Of a stretch of DNA of 64,000 nucleotides, positions 7,090 to 16,048 are shown piece by piece. The stretch is taken from positions 1-64,000 of the forward strand of contig JAEUUJ010000050.1 in assembly GCA_016786495.1 (NCBI GenBank), written 5' to 3'. Origin of the DNA: Cyclobacteriaceae bacterium. Its GTDB lineage: Bacteria > Bacteroidota > Bacteroidia > Cytophagales > Cyclobacteriaceae. A program made the position numbers and the translations under genes. The notes under the pieces are model-generated. The model had not been told where the DNA came from, did not search any database, and saw only the letters and a list, made by a program, of their open reading frames with translations. How positions within the stretch are numbered: position 1 is the first letter of the stretch; each line of letters begins with the position of its first letter.

Positions 7090-9330
7090 ATGATAAGTCA
7101 ATGGAAACTGATACGTGCTCTTTCTTTGTTTGCGATGTGCTCTATGCTGATCTGGTTAATAGCGTGCGGCATTACACCTGATCAACCTGATTTAAGCGAA
7201 TTAAAGTCACCGGTTGAAACTGCGCTGGATTCTGCTGAAGTGCTCTTTGCTTCCCCAACGGCAGAGAAGATTGTTAAGCGTATCAAATCACAGGTGCTGA
7301 AGGAGGAAAAACCCGAATTGAAGATCAGAGGCCTTCGGATTTTATCCAAGGTGCTGCTGAGCACATGGGTATCTTCAGCAACTGAGTTGGACTCGGCAGT
7401 GAAGTATGTAAAACAAGCAGAAGAACTGGCGTTGGCCGCAGGAGATTCGCTGCAATGGGCGTTGTGTCAGGCTGATCTGTTTCGATATGAAAATCGGATA
7501 CGGAATGAATTCAATAAACCAAAGATTCGACCAAAAACCACACTTTTACTGGCTATAAACCTTATCGAGAAAAGTCACATGACTGATGAACTTTCTTTTG
7601 CATATAGGGTATTGGCCAGAAGAATGCTGATCGATCAGGAGCCGATTCCGGACGTATTACATTATGATTTGCTGGCGCTTCAATTTAATGACTCCGCTAG
7701 ATATCCTGAATTACGCGCTGCCATGTGTCATACTATGTACGGTACCTATTTCGCACTTAATCAGCGTAAAGATGCACTGAAGTATTTGTTGAGGGCAAAA
7801 AAAATGTTGGAACACCTGGATGATACCGTTTACTATGTGTATGTCACGCTTGATTTGGCGTCATTTACAGATGATGATACAGAGAGCCTGCGCTACTATC
7901 ATGACGCTTTGCGCGTGCTAACATCGGGTACTTTTTCTTTACATGCAGCATGGGCTAATTACGGTCTTGGGTTTAGGTTTCAGCGCATGGGGATTTATGA
8001 TTCAGCAATTTACTATTCACGTCGCGGCATTGAAAAGCTTTTAATAAGTCCAGGCGACAATCGGCGTAATATTTTATTGCGTCAGGCTAACATGGCTGTC
8101 AGTTATGCAGGCTTACGCCAGTTCCGTACCGCCAAACGACTCGCAGCAATCCGGGACAGCCTTACTGTCGGGAATATAGCTTGGGAGCAAGCCACTCCTC
8201 CAACGGCCAAACGGTTTGATTTATTTGGCATGATCCGGGTGTACGAGATGTTGGGTGACGTAAAAAATTTAACGCGCGTGCAAGCCAAGCTGCTAAAACT
8301 GCAGCGTGAATTGTATTCAAGTGATCTACTAGGCGAAATTGGAAAGGCTGAGAGACAATATGAATTTAAAATCAAGAACGGAGAGCTGAAAAACCTACAG
8401 AAGACAAGTGCGCTAAAAGCTACGGCAGCTAAACGGGACGGACGGCTACGTTTTTTACTAATCATTATTGGAACCACCGCGATAAGTGGGCTGCTGATCA
8501 TCGGGAGTCTCCTGAGACGTAAAAAAATATTACACAGGTCATTAGTCAGGCAAAACGCCACGATCGAACGACAAAAGATTGGGCTTGAAAGTAGTCTCCG
8601 GAATCTTCAGCGTTCTCAGGCGCATGTTTTGAACTCCGAGAAAATGGTCATGCTTGGGCATTTTACGGCTGGTGTGGCACACGAACTGAACAACCCTTTG
8701 AACTTTGTATCCGGTGGTGTGTCAGTTTTTGAAGAGGCGGCTGAAAACGCCGGATCCGCAATTTCCGAGAAGGAACTTGACCTGCTGCGTTCGATCCGGA
8801 AAGGCATAGATCGTGTGATGGAAATTGTGAACTCGCTGGGCGTGTTTTGTAATCCTCGATCGGAAATCGGATTTGATTCGTATTCCAATATTGCCGAATG
8901 CTTAAATGCTTCGCTGTTGGTGCTTCAATCGAAAGTAAAGAAGGAAAACGTGGAGGTTATTTCGGAGGTATCCAACCAACTGGTAACGGGACATTCGGGC
9001 CAGCTTTGTCAGGTGTTTATTAATGTGCTTGACAACGCGATCGATGCCGTGAAAGGCTTGCCAAAAGAACGAAAGGCGATTCGCGTGCACGTTCGCCAAG
9101 AACAAGAACACGTGCTGGTCGATATTCAGGATCATGGGCGGGGTATCGCGGAATCCATTCAACCCAACTTATTCAGCACATTCTTTTACACAAAACCCCA
9201 GGGTAACGGTATGGGTATGGGTTTGTTCAGCTGCTACGCAATCCTTCGCGCCATACGAGGCTCAATCTCATTTACGACTCAGGTGAATCAGGGAACAACC
9301 TTTCGGATACGTCTCGAGCGGGCAAGATAA
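7090..9330 (+). CDS. Lipidated TPR sensor histidine kinase (last of the tandem set)
   Basis: A 746-residue paralogue of the kinase at 4281 with the same architecture. A signal helix ends in a canonical lipobox LIAC (Cys26). Periplasmic TPR-like repeats run to about residue 430, with one membrane helix at about 451-475 and a coiled coil. The phosphoacceptor His531 lies in AHELNNPLNF. The ATPase domain has INVLDNAIDAV, DHGRG (Asp681) and GMGMGLF. All catalytic boxes look intact. The start lies 13 bases after the remnant gene's stop. It converges on the SAM hydrolase gene, leaving 7 bases between them. The ligand is unknown; conservation is lowest in the sensor part, suggesting different signals for the two intact kinases. 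Confidence 0.9.
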   Translation: MISQWKLIRALSLFAMCSMLIWLIACGITPDQPDLSELKSPVETALDSAEVLFASPTAEKIVKRIKSQVLKEEKPELKIRGLRILSKVLLSTWVSSATELDSAVKYVKQAEELALAAGDSLQWALCQADLFRYENRIRNEFNKPKIRPKTTLLLAINLIEKSHMTDELSFAYRVLARRMLIDQEPIPDVLHYDLLALQFNDSARYPELRAAMCHTMYGTYFALNQRKDALKYLLRAKKMLEHLDDTVYYVYVTLDLASFTDDDTESLRYYHDALRVLTSGTFSLHAAWANYGLGFRFQRMGIYDSAIYYSRRGIEKLLISPGDNRRNILLRQANMAVSYAGLRQFRTAKRLAAIRDSLTVGNIAWEQATPPTAKRFDLFGMIRVYEMLGDVKNLTRVQAKLLKLQRELYSSDLLGEIGKAERQYEFKIKNGELKNLQKTSALKATAAKRDGRLRFLLIIIGTTAISGLLIIGSLLRRKKILHRSLVRQNATIERQKIGLESSLRNLQRSQAHVLNSEKMVMLGHFTAGVAHELNNPLNFVSGGVSVFEEAAENAGSAISEKELDLLRSIRKGIDRVMEIVNSLGVFCNPRSEIGFDSYSNIAECLNASLLVLQSKVKKENVEVISEVSNQLVTGHSGQLCQVFINVLDNAIDAVKGLPKERKAIRVHVRQEQEHVLVDIQDHGRGIAESIQPNLFSTFFYTKPQGNGMGMGLFSCYAILRAIRGSISFTTQVNQGTTFRIRLERAR

Positions 9331-9337
9331 GTTGATC

Positions 9338-10111
9338 TTATTCGTCAAATGTGATATTGACCATACTGTCGTACGCAAGGCCAAGCAATTCAGACGCATT
9401 GCCTTTGTAAATACCAATTTCCAGTAAGCCGGAGCTGTTGAAGAGCAGAAAGCACTCGCCCTCTTCAGCCTGATTGTAGTTCGTCAGGATTCGCCTGAAT
9501 TTTTCTCCGCCAAACTGAACGGTAAACGTTTTGCCTTTACTCAGGATCTCGAATGCTTCCTTTGGAATGTTGGTGATCAGATTACCGAAATTGTCTACCC
9601 GGATCACATGTCCGGCTATTAACTTCTTCGTAGCCTTGACCTGCCGGTCGATCATTTTCTTGAATGTTCCCATGGGCCGGCCGATATCGGCAATCCCAAC
9701 ACCGCTGGCCAGTTTGGCAGCCGCCGGGGCAAAAATATCTTTCTCCGGGAAGGAAGTTTGAATCGGTTGAATTGTATTCAATTCGGCTATAAACTGGTGC
9801 GGCCGGTCGCTGATCAATCCGAACAGGCCGTTATCCGTACCGATAAAGAAATGATCCTCCAGTTGCAGAACAATTGAGGCATCATCGCGCTGCCCGGTTG
9901 AATCAACCCCTACCACGTGGACGCTCCCTTTCGGAAAATCACGGAAAACCGATCGCAGAATATACGCGGCATGGGCAATGTCAGACGGCTTGACCTGGTG
10001 ACTAATATCCACAATCCGAAGGCCCGGATTGATGCTGAGAATCTTCGCCTTGATAGCCGCCACGTAATGGTCGCTCTCGCCTGAATCTGTAAGCAGCGTA
10101 ACAATGGCCAT
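9338..10111 (-). CDS. S-adenosyl-L-methionine hydrolase (adenosine-forming), DUF62 family
   Basis: A 257-residue member of the SAM hydroxide adenosyltransferase / halogenase superfamily. The N-terminal LTDSGESDHYVAAIKAKI is the SAM-binding signature, and VVGVDSTG, FIGTDNGLFG and GHVIRVDNFGNLITNI follow in the expected order. Archaeal and bacterial homologues split SAM into adenosine and methionine; the halogenase branch has an additional loop that I do not see here. It is cytoplasmic. It is transcribed divergently from phoH, and a TAnnTTTG box on the minus strand at 10145-10152 lies 33 bases upstream of the start. Confidence 0.88.
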   Translation of the reverse strand: MAIVTLLTDSGESDHYVAAIKAKILSINPGLRIVDISHQVKPSDIAHAAYILRSVFRDFPKGSVHVVGVDSTGQRDDASIVLQLEDHFFIGTDNGLFGLISDRPHQFIAELNTIQPIQTSFPEKDIFAPAAAKLASGVGIADIGRPMGTFKKMIDRQVKATKKLIAGHVIRVDNFGNLITNIPKEAFEILSKGKTFTVQFGGEKFRRILTNYNQAEEGECFLLFNSSGLLEIGIYKGNASELLGLAYDSMVNITFDE

Positions 10112-10144
10112 GGTTGATGCTACCGGGTATAATGACTATTTTCG

Positions 10145-10152
10145 CAAAGCTA
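10145..10152 (-). promoter_or_regulatory. -7 box of the SAM hydrolase promoter
   Basis: The minus strand reads TAGCTTTG, matching the Bacteroidetes -7 consensus TAnnTTTG, 33 bases before the ATG at 10111. No convincing -33 TTTG is present at the usual distance. Confidence 0.35.
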
Positions 10153-10245
10153 AGCAAACATTTCCAATCCCGATTGCGGAATGAACTTTGCAGGACGTTT
10201 TTCCGTTAAAGCGCACACAACAATTGGTATTAAACGCATCCGATC

Positions 10246-11199
10246 TTGACAGAAAAAACAGTAACACTCGATAATATTTCCCTCATCGATTTCCTCGGGG
10301 TCGAAAACCGCAACATTCAGTCGCTCGCATCTGCATTTCCGAAAAGTAAAATTGTATCGCGTGGCAACGAAATTCTCGTACGGGGCTCGTCTGCCGAGAT
10401 TGATCAGATCAGTGATATTCTGAATGCACTCATTCAGCACTTTCATAAATATGGGCGCGTGAATGAGGATATTGTGCGCAGTTACGTGACGAACGAGCCT
10501 GAACTTGAACAATCGGAAGGGCAGGACGGTATTATCATTTATGGCACGCGCGGAAATCCCATCCGGCCTAAAACGCCAAACCAGGTAAAGCTGGTACAAC
10601 TTGTTCGGGACAACGATCTGGTGTTTGCGCTCGGACCGGCCGGTACCGGTAAGACCTACATTTCGGTCGCCCTTGCCGTACAGGCACTGAAGAATAAACA
10701 GGTCAAGAAAATCATTATTACCCGTCCGGCTGTAGAAGCAGGAGAGAACCTCGGTTTCCTTCCCGGTGATTTAAAAGAAAAGATTGATCCCTACCTGCGC
10801 CCGATTTACGATGCGCTCAACGACATGATTCCGTTTGAGAAGCTTCAATATTATATGGAGCGGGAGATTATTGAGATAGCCCCGTTGGCTTACATGCGCG
10901 GCCGCACACTCAACAACGCGTTCATCTTGCTTGACGAAGGTCAGAACACCACGCCCATGCAGATGAAAATGTTTTTGACGCGCATGGGTCCGGAGTCGAA
11001 GATGATCGTTACCGGTGATGTTTCGCAGGTCGATTTACCCGCAAACCAACGTTCGGGTTTGAAAGAAGCCACCCGGATTCTGACTGGCGTAAAAGGCATC
11101 GGCTTCATCGAACTGAACGATCGTGACGTTGTTCGTCATAAACTCGTGCGTGAAATTATCGAGGCGTACGATAAAGATCAGCCAACACCGAAGAAGTAG
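10246..11199 (+). CDS. phoH: PhoH family ATPase
   Basis: A 317-residue protein of the PhoH/PhoL type: an N-terminal KH-like segment followed by an AAA-type NTPase core. Walker A is GPAGTGKT (residues 130-137) and Walker B is FILLDEGQN (Asp230). The RPAVEAGENLGFLPGDLKEK and TGDVSQVDLP segments are family hallmarks. PhoH-like proteins act in RNA metabolism and ribosome maturation, often near ybeY. The start is TTG 10246; there is a stop four codons upstream in frame, and translation from it gives the usual N-terminus (TEKTVTL...ISLIDFLG). Confidence 0.93.
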   Translation: MTEKTVTLDNISLIDFLGVENRNIQSLASAFPKSKIVSRGNEILVRGSSAEIDQISDILNALIQHFHKYGRVNEDIVRSYVTNEPELEQSEGQDGIIIYGTRGNPIRPKTPNQVKLVQLVRDNDLVFALGPAGTGKTYISVALAVQALKNKQVKKIIITRPAVEAGENLGFLPGDLKEKIDPYLRPIYDALNDMIPFEKLQYYMEREIIEIAPLAYMRGRTLNNAFILLDEGQNTTPMQMKMFLTRMGPESKMIVTGDVSQVDLPANQRSGLKEATRILTGVKGIGFIELNDRDVVRHKLVREIIEAYDKDQPTPKK

Positions 11200-11255
11200 A
11201 GTTCTGTTGATTCCCCGCATATTGTGGCGGGTACACGCACCGTGTATCTTCCTTG

Positions 11256-13361
11256 ATGTTTTCATGGACGCCTTATTCGCTCGTTCGAATCGTGCTTGTA
11301 TTTGCTGCAGGCATCGTTACCGGATTGTATTTTCCTGAAGTTGTTCCGATTGATTTTGTCTCGGTAACATTTATAACACTCGTTGTGGTGTTTACCGTGC
11401 TGGCCTACCTGAAATGGAAAGGCGTACTACGGTATTTTAACATCGGTGCGATCGGCCTTGTTGCGCTGTTTCTGGCAGGTTATTGCAAGCTGTATTACGC
11501 CACCGATCGCTATCGAACGGATCATTTCATTCATGATGGCCAGGCGGTCTTATTTTATAAAGTCCGCATCATCGCGCAGCCACAGGAAAAGGAAAATTCA
11601 TGGAAAACGGAAAGTGAAGTTCAGGCGGTAAAATTCGACCGTGGGGTGTGGGTTGCCCGAAGCGGAAAAGTGTTGCTGTATTTTTCAAAAAAGTACTATC
11701 CGAAGCCATTCCAATATGGGGATGTGTTGCTGGTAAGAGGCAGTCCGGAATTACTGAAAGAGCCCTCCAACCCGGGTGAGTTCGACTACAAGAAATTTCT
11801 AACGTATCGCAAAACGTATCATCAGCATTTCCTGCGCGAGAACAGTGTTAAAAAGATTGGCTATGAGCCGAACAGTACAATCGTTGCGTATTCGATCCGG
11901 GCCCGCGAGTGGGCTGATCACGCCATACGTGTAAACGTTCTGGGCAAACAGGAGCAGGCAACTGCTTCTGCATTGGTACTTGGCGTAACCGATGGGCTCG
12001 ACAACGAGTTGATTAGTGCGTATGCTGCTACAGGCTCCCTGCACGTGCTTTCTGTTTCCGGTTTGCATGTCGGGATCATTTACTGGCTGATCCTGCTTGT
12101 GTTGCGGCCTTTAAATAACACAACAAAGGGTAAATGGGTACTCGCTGTTTTCAGTACGCTCGTACTGTGGGGATACGCGTTCATCACCGGCTTGTCGCCT
12201 TCGGTACTGCGGGCTGTAACCATGTTTTCGTTTGTGGCATTGGCCCGGCCATGGGGACAACAAACCAACATCTATAATACCCTGGCTGCATCTGCGTTTT
12301 GCCTGCTGTTGTATGAACCCTACATGATCATGTCGGTGGGTTTCCGGCTTTCATATCTTGCCGTGATCGGCATTGTGTATCTGCAACCCAAGCTGATTTT
12401 ACTGTGGCAACCCCGAACCTGGTTGTGGGAACAAATCTGGCAAATCACCTGCGTTTCCCTTGCTGCGCAGGCAGCTACGGTGGCGTTAGGCTTGTTATAC
12501 TTTCATCAGTTTCCGGTCTACTTTTTATTCTCCAACCTGTTTGTGATTCCCGTGTCATTTCTGGTGCTCGTACTCGGGATTGTGGTGGTTTGCGTAAGCG
12601 CAATTGCACCGGTTGCGATGGCATTAGGTTTTTTACTGCAATGGACAATTTGGTTCTTAAACACCGGAGTCTTTAAGATGGAGGCTCTGCCGGGCAGCCT
12701 CATTGATAATATCTACATCTCTACTATTCAATGCTGGTTGTTGATGAGTGCCATTATCTTCACGGTGTTTTTGTTTGAGTTCCGCAGAATCCAATACATT
12801 ACCGTTGTTTCCGCATTGGTGGTGCTATTCTCCATTCTGGAATGGACGCATTTTCATGAAAACATCCGGCAGAAGACGTTCATTGTATACAACGTTCCCG
12901 GTCACAGCGCATGGGACCTGATGCATCAGGGACAGGTCTATTTTTTTACCGATTCCGTGTTGGCGAATGACCCGAACAAACTACGGTTTCATATCCGGCC
13001 CAACCGGCTGCAAAACGGTGTCGGGCAAATTCGGGATGGGAAACGTGAGGCATTTAGTGTCCGTCTGCCCGGGTGTAGCCTGATTATATGGAACGGACTC
13101 CGGGTTTTACAACTTGATGACGGAAGCTTCAGCGTTCCTGTAAATTTTGAAGTCGATTATGTTGTTGCCGGCGGAAACGCCATTCGCGATCTGAAACCGA
13201 TCAAAGCGTTAAAATTCAGGAAACTAATCCTGGATAGCAGCAATTCTTTCTATTTTGCCAAACGGCTGCTGGAAAATGCTCGTGCGGAGGGCATCCCGAT
13301 TCATTCCGTACAGCACCAGGGAGCCTTTATTGTAAACCTTCAAGATCATGAGTCTGGTTGA
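11256..13361 (+). CDS. ComEC/Rec2-family DNA-uptake channel protein
   Basis: A polytopic inner membrane protein of 701 residues from ATG 11256 (a TTG precedes it directly). It has a hydrophobic N-terminus, a DUF4131-like soluble domain, then the Competence domain with the VLSVSGLHVGI motif and a run of membrane helices. ComEC moves single-stranded DNA across the inner membrane during transformation. The C-terminal 150 residues are soluble but lack the DHxGG metal-binding motif of the beta-lactamase-like nuclease domain found in ComEC of many bacteria. The crotonase gene overlaps its last 14 bases. Confidence 0.9.
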   Translation: MFSWTPYSLVRIVLVFAAGIVTGLYFPEVVPIDFVSVTFITLVVVFTVLAYLKWKGVLRYFNIGAIGLVALFLAGYCKLYYATDRYRTDHFIHDGQAVLFYKVRIIAQPQEKENSWKTESEVQAVKFDRGVWVARSGKVLLYFSKKYYPKPFQYGDVLLVRGSPELLKEPSNPGEFDYKKFLTYRKTYHQHFLRENSVKKIGYEPNSTIVAYSIRAREWADHAIRVNVLGKQEQATASALVLGVTDGLDNELISAYAATGSLHVLSVSGLHVGIIYWLILLVLRPLNNTTKGKWVLAVFSTLVLWGYAFITGLSPSVLRAVTMFSFVALARPWGQQTNIYNTLAASAFCLLLYEPYMIMSVGFRLSYLAVIGIVYLQPKLILLWQPRTWLWEQIWQITCVSLAAQAATVALGLLYFHQFPVYFLFSNLFVIPVSFLVLVLGIVVVCVSAIAPVAMALGFLLQWTIWFLNTGVFKMEALPGSLIDNIYISTIQCWLLMSAIIFTVFLFEFRRIQYITVVSALVVLFSILEWTHFHENIRQKTFIVYNVPGHSAWDLMHQGQVYFFTDSVLANDPNKLRFHIRPNRLQNGVGQIRDGKREAFSVRLPGCSLIIWNGLRVLQLDDGSFSVPVNFEVDYVVAGGNAIRDLKPIKALKFRKLILDSSNSFYFAKRLLENARAEGIPIHSVQHQGAFIVNLQDHESG

Positions 13362-14121
13362 TTATCAAGTTAAAGATCGGATTGCGTTCATAACCATGAA
13401 CCGCCCTGAAAAGCGTAACGCGCTTAATCATGAACTGGTACGTGAGCTTAAGCAGGCATTTGACAAGGCAGCTGAAGATACCGCGGCAAAAGTAATTGTT
13501 CTGAAAGCAAATGGTGAGGCCTTTTGTGCCGGGGCCGACCTCGAATACTTGCAGGGTTTGCAGAAATTTTCGTATGAAGAAAACCTGCAGGACTCCAACC
13601 ACCTCAAAGAACTCTTCCTGAAGATCTACACGCACCCTAAAATTGTGATCGCCCAGGTTCAGGGACATGCATTGGCCGGTGGGTGTGGACTGGCCACGGT
13701 TTGTGACTTTGTTGTTTCGGTGCCGAATGCAAAATTTGGATATACGGAAGTTAAAATCGGATTCATTCCGGCTATTGTAACGGTTTTCCTGTTGCGGAAA
13801 CTTGGAGAAGCAAAAGCAAAAGAAATGCTGCTAAGCGGAGAGCTGTTTTCTGCCGATCAGGTGCTGCAAGCGGGGTTGATCAACCATGTTGTTCAAGTGG
13901 GTGATCTGGAACAACACGTGCTGCAGCTTGCAAAAAAACTGGTAGAGACTAATTCGGCTGAATCGATGAAACTAACGAAGCGGATGATTGCTGAAATTCC
14001 ATCGAAATCGATCGGGGAGGCATTAGCCTATGCGACCGAAATGAACGCACACGCGCGCGGCACAGACGACTGCAAACGCGGCATCGCGGCATTCCTGAAT
14101 AAAGAAAAGCTCACGTGGTAA
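13348..14121 (+). CDS. Enoyl-CoA hydratase/isomerase family protein, possibly methylglutaconyl-CoA hydratase
   Basis: A 257-residue crotonase. The oxyanion-hole segments are CAGADL (60-65) and GGCGL (111-115). Only one of the two glutamates of classical enoyl-CoA hydratase is kept: Glu134 in FGYTEVKIGFIPA. The position of the other is a glycine (GGCGLATVCD). The combination GxGLxxxCD with EVKxGxxPAIV resembles LiuC-type 3-methylglutaconyl-CoA hydratases of leucine degradation, so that is my best guess; an isomerase role is also possible. It overlaps comEC by 14 bases and is followed by recQ after one base, so the three are probably co-transcribed. Confidence 0.85.
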   Translation: MSLVDYQVKDRIAFITMNRPEKRNALNHELVRELKQAFDKAAEDTAAKVIVLKANGEAFCAGADLEYLQGLQKFSYEENLQDSNHLKELFLKIYTHPKIVIAQVQGHALAGGCGLATVCDFVVSVPNAKFGYTEVKIGFIPAIVTVFLLRKLGEAKAKEMLLSGELFSADQVLQAGLINHVVQVGDLEQHVLQLAKKLVETNSAESMKLTKRMIAEIPSKSIGEALAYATEMNAHARGTDDCKRGIAAFLNKEKLTW

Positions 14122-14122
14122 A

Positions 14123-16036
14123 GTGGAAGATTCGCTTTCGATATTAAAGAAGTACTGGGGGCATGCGCAGTTTCGGGCGCTTCAGCCCGAGATTATCAAT
14201 TCAATTCTTGCCGGACAAGACACGCTTGCACTATTGCCTACCGGAGGCGGCAAGTCCATTTGTTTCCAGGTTCCCGGTTTGCAGCTCAATGGTTTGTGTA
14301 TTGTCGTTTCCCCGCTTATTGCGTTGATGAAAGATCAGGTCGAAAATCTGAAAAGCAAGGGTATCTATGCCGTTGCTGTTCATTCGGCCATGTCGCGAGA
14401 GGAAATCGACATTCATCTCAACAATTGTATTCATGGCGATGTAAAGTTCCTGTACCTCTCTCCCGAACGTTTGCATACCGAAATTTTTATTGCGCGCGTC
14501 CGGCAGATGAATGTTAGCCTGATTGCAGTCGATGAAGCACACTGTATCTCGCAATGGGGTTATGATTTCCGGCCATCGTATCTGGAAATTGCCAGCCTGC
14601 GGGAATTGCTGCCCGATGTTCGCATGATTGCACTCACTGCCTCTGCAACACCCCAGGTAAGAGATGACATCGTCAACAAGCTAAAATTCAAAAAAGACTA
14701 TAACGTTTTCCAAAAGACCTTTGCACGTGACAACCTGTCGTTTGTGGTTCGTAAAACTGAAAACAAGGAACGCAAGCTGATGGAAGTATTGCAAAAGGTG
14801 CAGGGGCCGGTAATCATCTATTCGCGATCGCGTAAGGGAACACTTCAGCTTTCCAATGAACTGAATAAGAAAGGAATCAGCGCGATTTATTACCACGCGG
14901 GATTGACTTTTGAACAACGTACGGATCATCAGGAACAGTGGATCAAAAATAAAAAGCGTGTGATGGTCGCAACCAACGCCTTCGGGATGGGTATTGATAA
15001 ACCCGATGTGCGGATTGTAGCGCACCTTGATCTGCCCGAAAATCTTGAATCGTATTACCAGGAAGCCGGTCGTGCAGGACGCGATGGCAACCTGGCGTAT
15101 GCGGTTGTTATCTATCACGATTCTGACATCACCACGCTGCAAACCAAAACGAAACAGTCGCAACCCTCCGTCACGGTATTAAAGAAAACCTATCAGGCAC
15201 TGGCTAATTACTACCAGTTGGCCCAGGGGAGCGGAGAAGGGGAGAGCTTCGATTTTGATTTATACAATTTCTGCGATCGCTTTGAATTACAACCGGGCCT
15301 GACGTACAACGCACTTCGAAAACTCGAGGAGGAGGGATTAATTGAATTTAACGAAAGCTTTTATAGCCCATCGGTGGCGCATATCGCGGTCGATAAAACC
15401 CGGCTGTATGAATTCCAGGTTGCCAATGAGCAGTTCGATCCGCTGATCAAAATGTTATTACGCCTGTATGGCGGACAATTATTCAGCGACTTTACAAAAA
15501 TATCCGAGTCCTACCTGGCGAAGGGTTTGAAAATGAAAACTGCAGAACTGGTTTCCACACTCAACCATTTGCATGAACTGCAGGTTATCGTGTACAAGCC
15601 GGCAAAAGAAAAACCCCAAATCACGTTTATTCTCCCGCGCCAGGATGCCGGACAACTTCCGCTGGACGTGAAACGTCTGGAGGAGCGAAAAACGCTCATC
15701 GAGTCCAAAATGAAAGCAATGAGCGATTTCGTCACGTCAACGCATCGTTGCCGCATGCAACTCATTCAGGAATATTTTGGGGAAGAAACATATCAGACGT
15801 GCGGCAAGTGTGACGTGTGTATCGCGCAACGGAAAAAAGAGAGCACCGTTCAATTGCAGTCGCTTCGTGGAGAAATCATCACGCTCGTAAAATCGAAACT
15901 TTACACAGTCGATCAATTGGAGAAGCGTATCGCACCGTCCGACACCGGTTTGTTCATCGACCTGGTTCGCGAAATGGTGGATGAAGGTGAGCTTGAATAC
16001 GATAATGTTTGGCGGCTGCGACTGCCGAAGCGGTAA
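14123..16036 (+). CDS. recQ: ATP-dependent DNA helicase RecQ
   Basis: A 637-residue RecQ helicase that unwinds DNA 3'-5' in recombination and fork repair. Motif 0 is WGHAQFRALQ, Walker A is LPTGGGKS and motif II is DEAHCISQWGYDFRPSY. Motif VI includes YYQEAGRAGRDG. The zinc-binding cysteines of the RQC region are Cys543, Cys560, Cys563 and Cys566. After them comes only a short winged-helix-like tail; the C-terminal HRDC domain of E. coli RecQ is absent. The start is GTG 14123, one base after the crotonase stop. Confidence 0.94.
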   Translation: MEDSLSILKKYWGHAQFRALQPEIINSILAGQDTLALLPTGGGKSICFQVPGLQLNGLCIVVSPLIALMKDQVENLKSKGIYAVAVHSAMSREEIDIHLNNCIHGDVKFLYLSPERLHTEIFIARVRQMNVSLIAVDEAHCISQWGYDFRPSYLEIASLRELLPDVRMIALTASATPQVRDDIVNKLKFKKDYNVFQKTFARDNLSFVVRKTENKERKLMEVLQKVQGPVIIYSRSRKGTLQLSNELNKKGISAIYYHAGLTFEQRTDHQEQWIKNKKRVMVATNAFGMGIDKPDVRIVAHLDLPENLESYYQEAGRAGRDGNLAYAVVIYHDSDITTLQTKTKQSQPSVTVLKKTYQALANYYQLAQGSGEGESFDFDLYNFCDRFELQPGLTYNALRKLEEEGLIEFNESFYSPSVAHIAVDKTRLYEFQVANEQFDPLIKMLLRLYGGQLFSDFTKISESYLAKGLKMKTAELVSTLNHLHELQVIVYKPAKEKPQITFILPRQDAGQLPLDVKRLEERKTLIESKMKAMSDFVTSTHRCRMQLIQEYFGEETYQTCGKCDVCIAQRKKESTVQLQSLRGEIITLVKSKLYTVDQLEKRIAPSDTGLFIDLVREMVDEGELEYDNVWRLRLPKR

Positions 16037-16048
16037 ACACTGGTGTGA

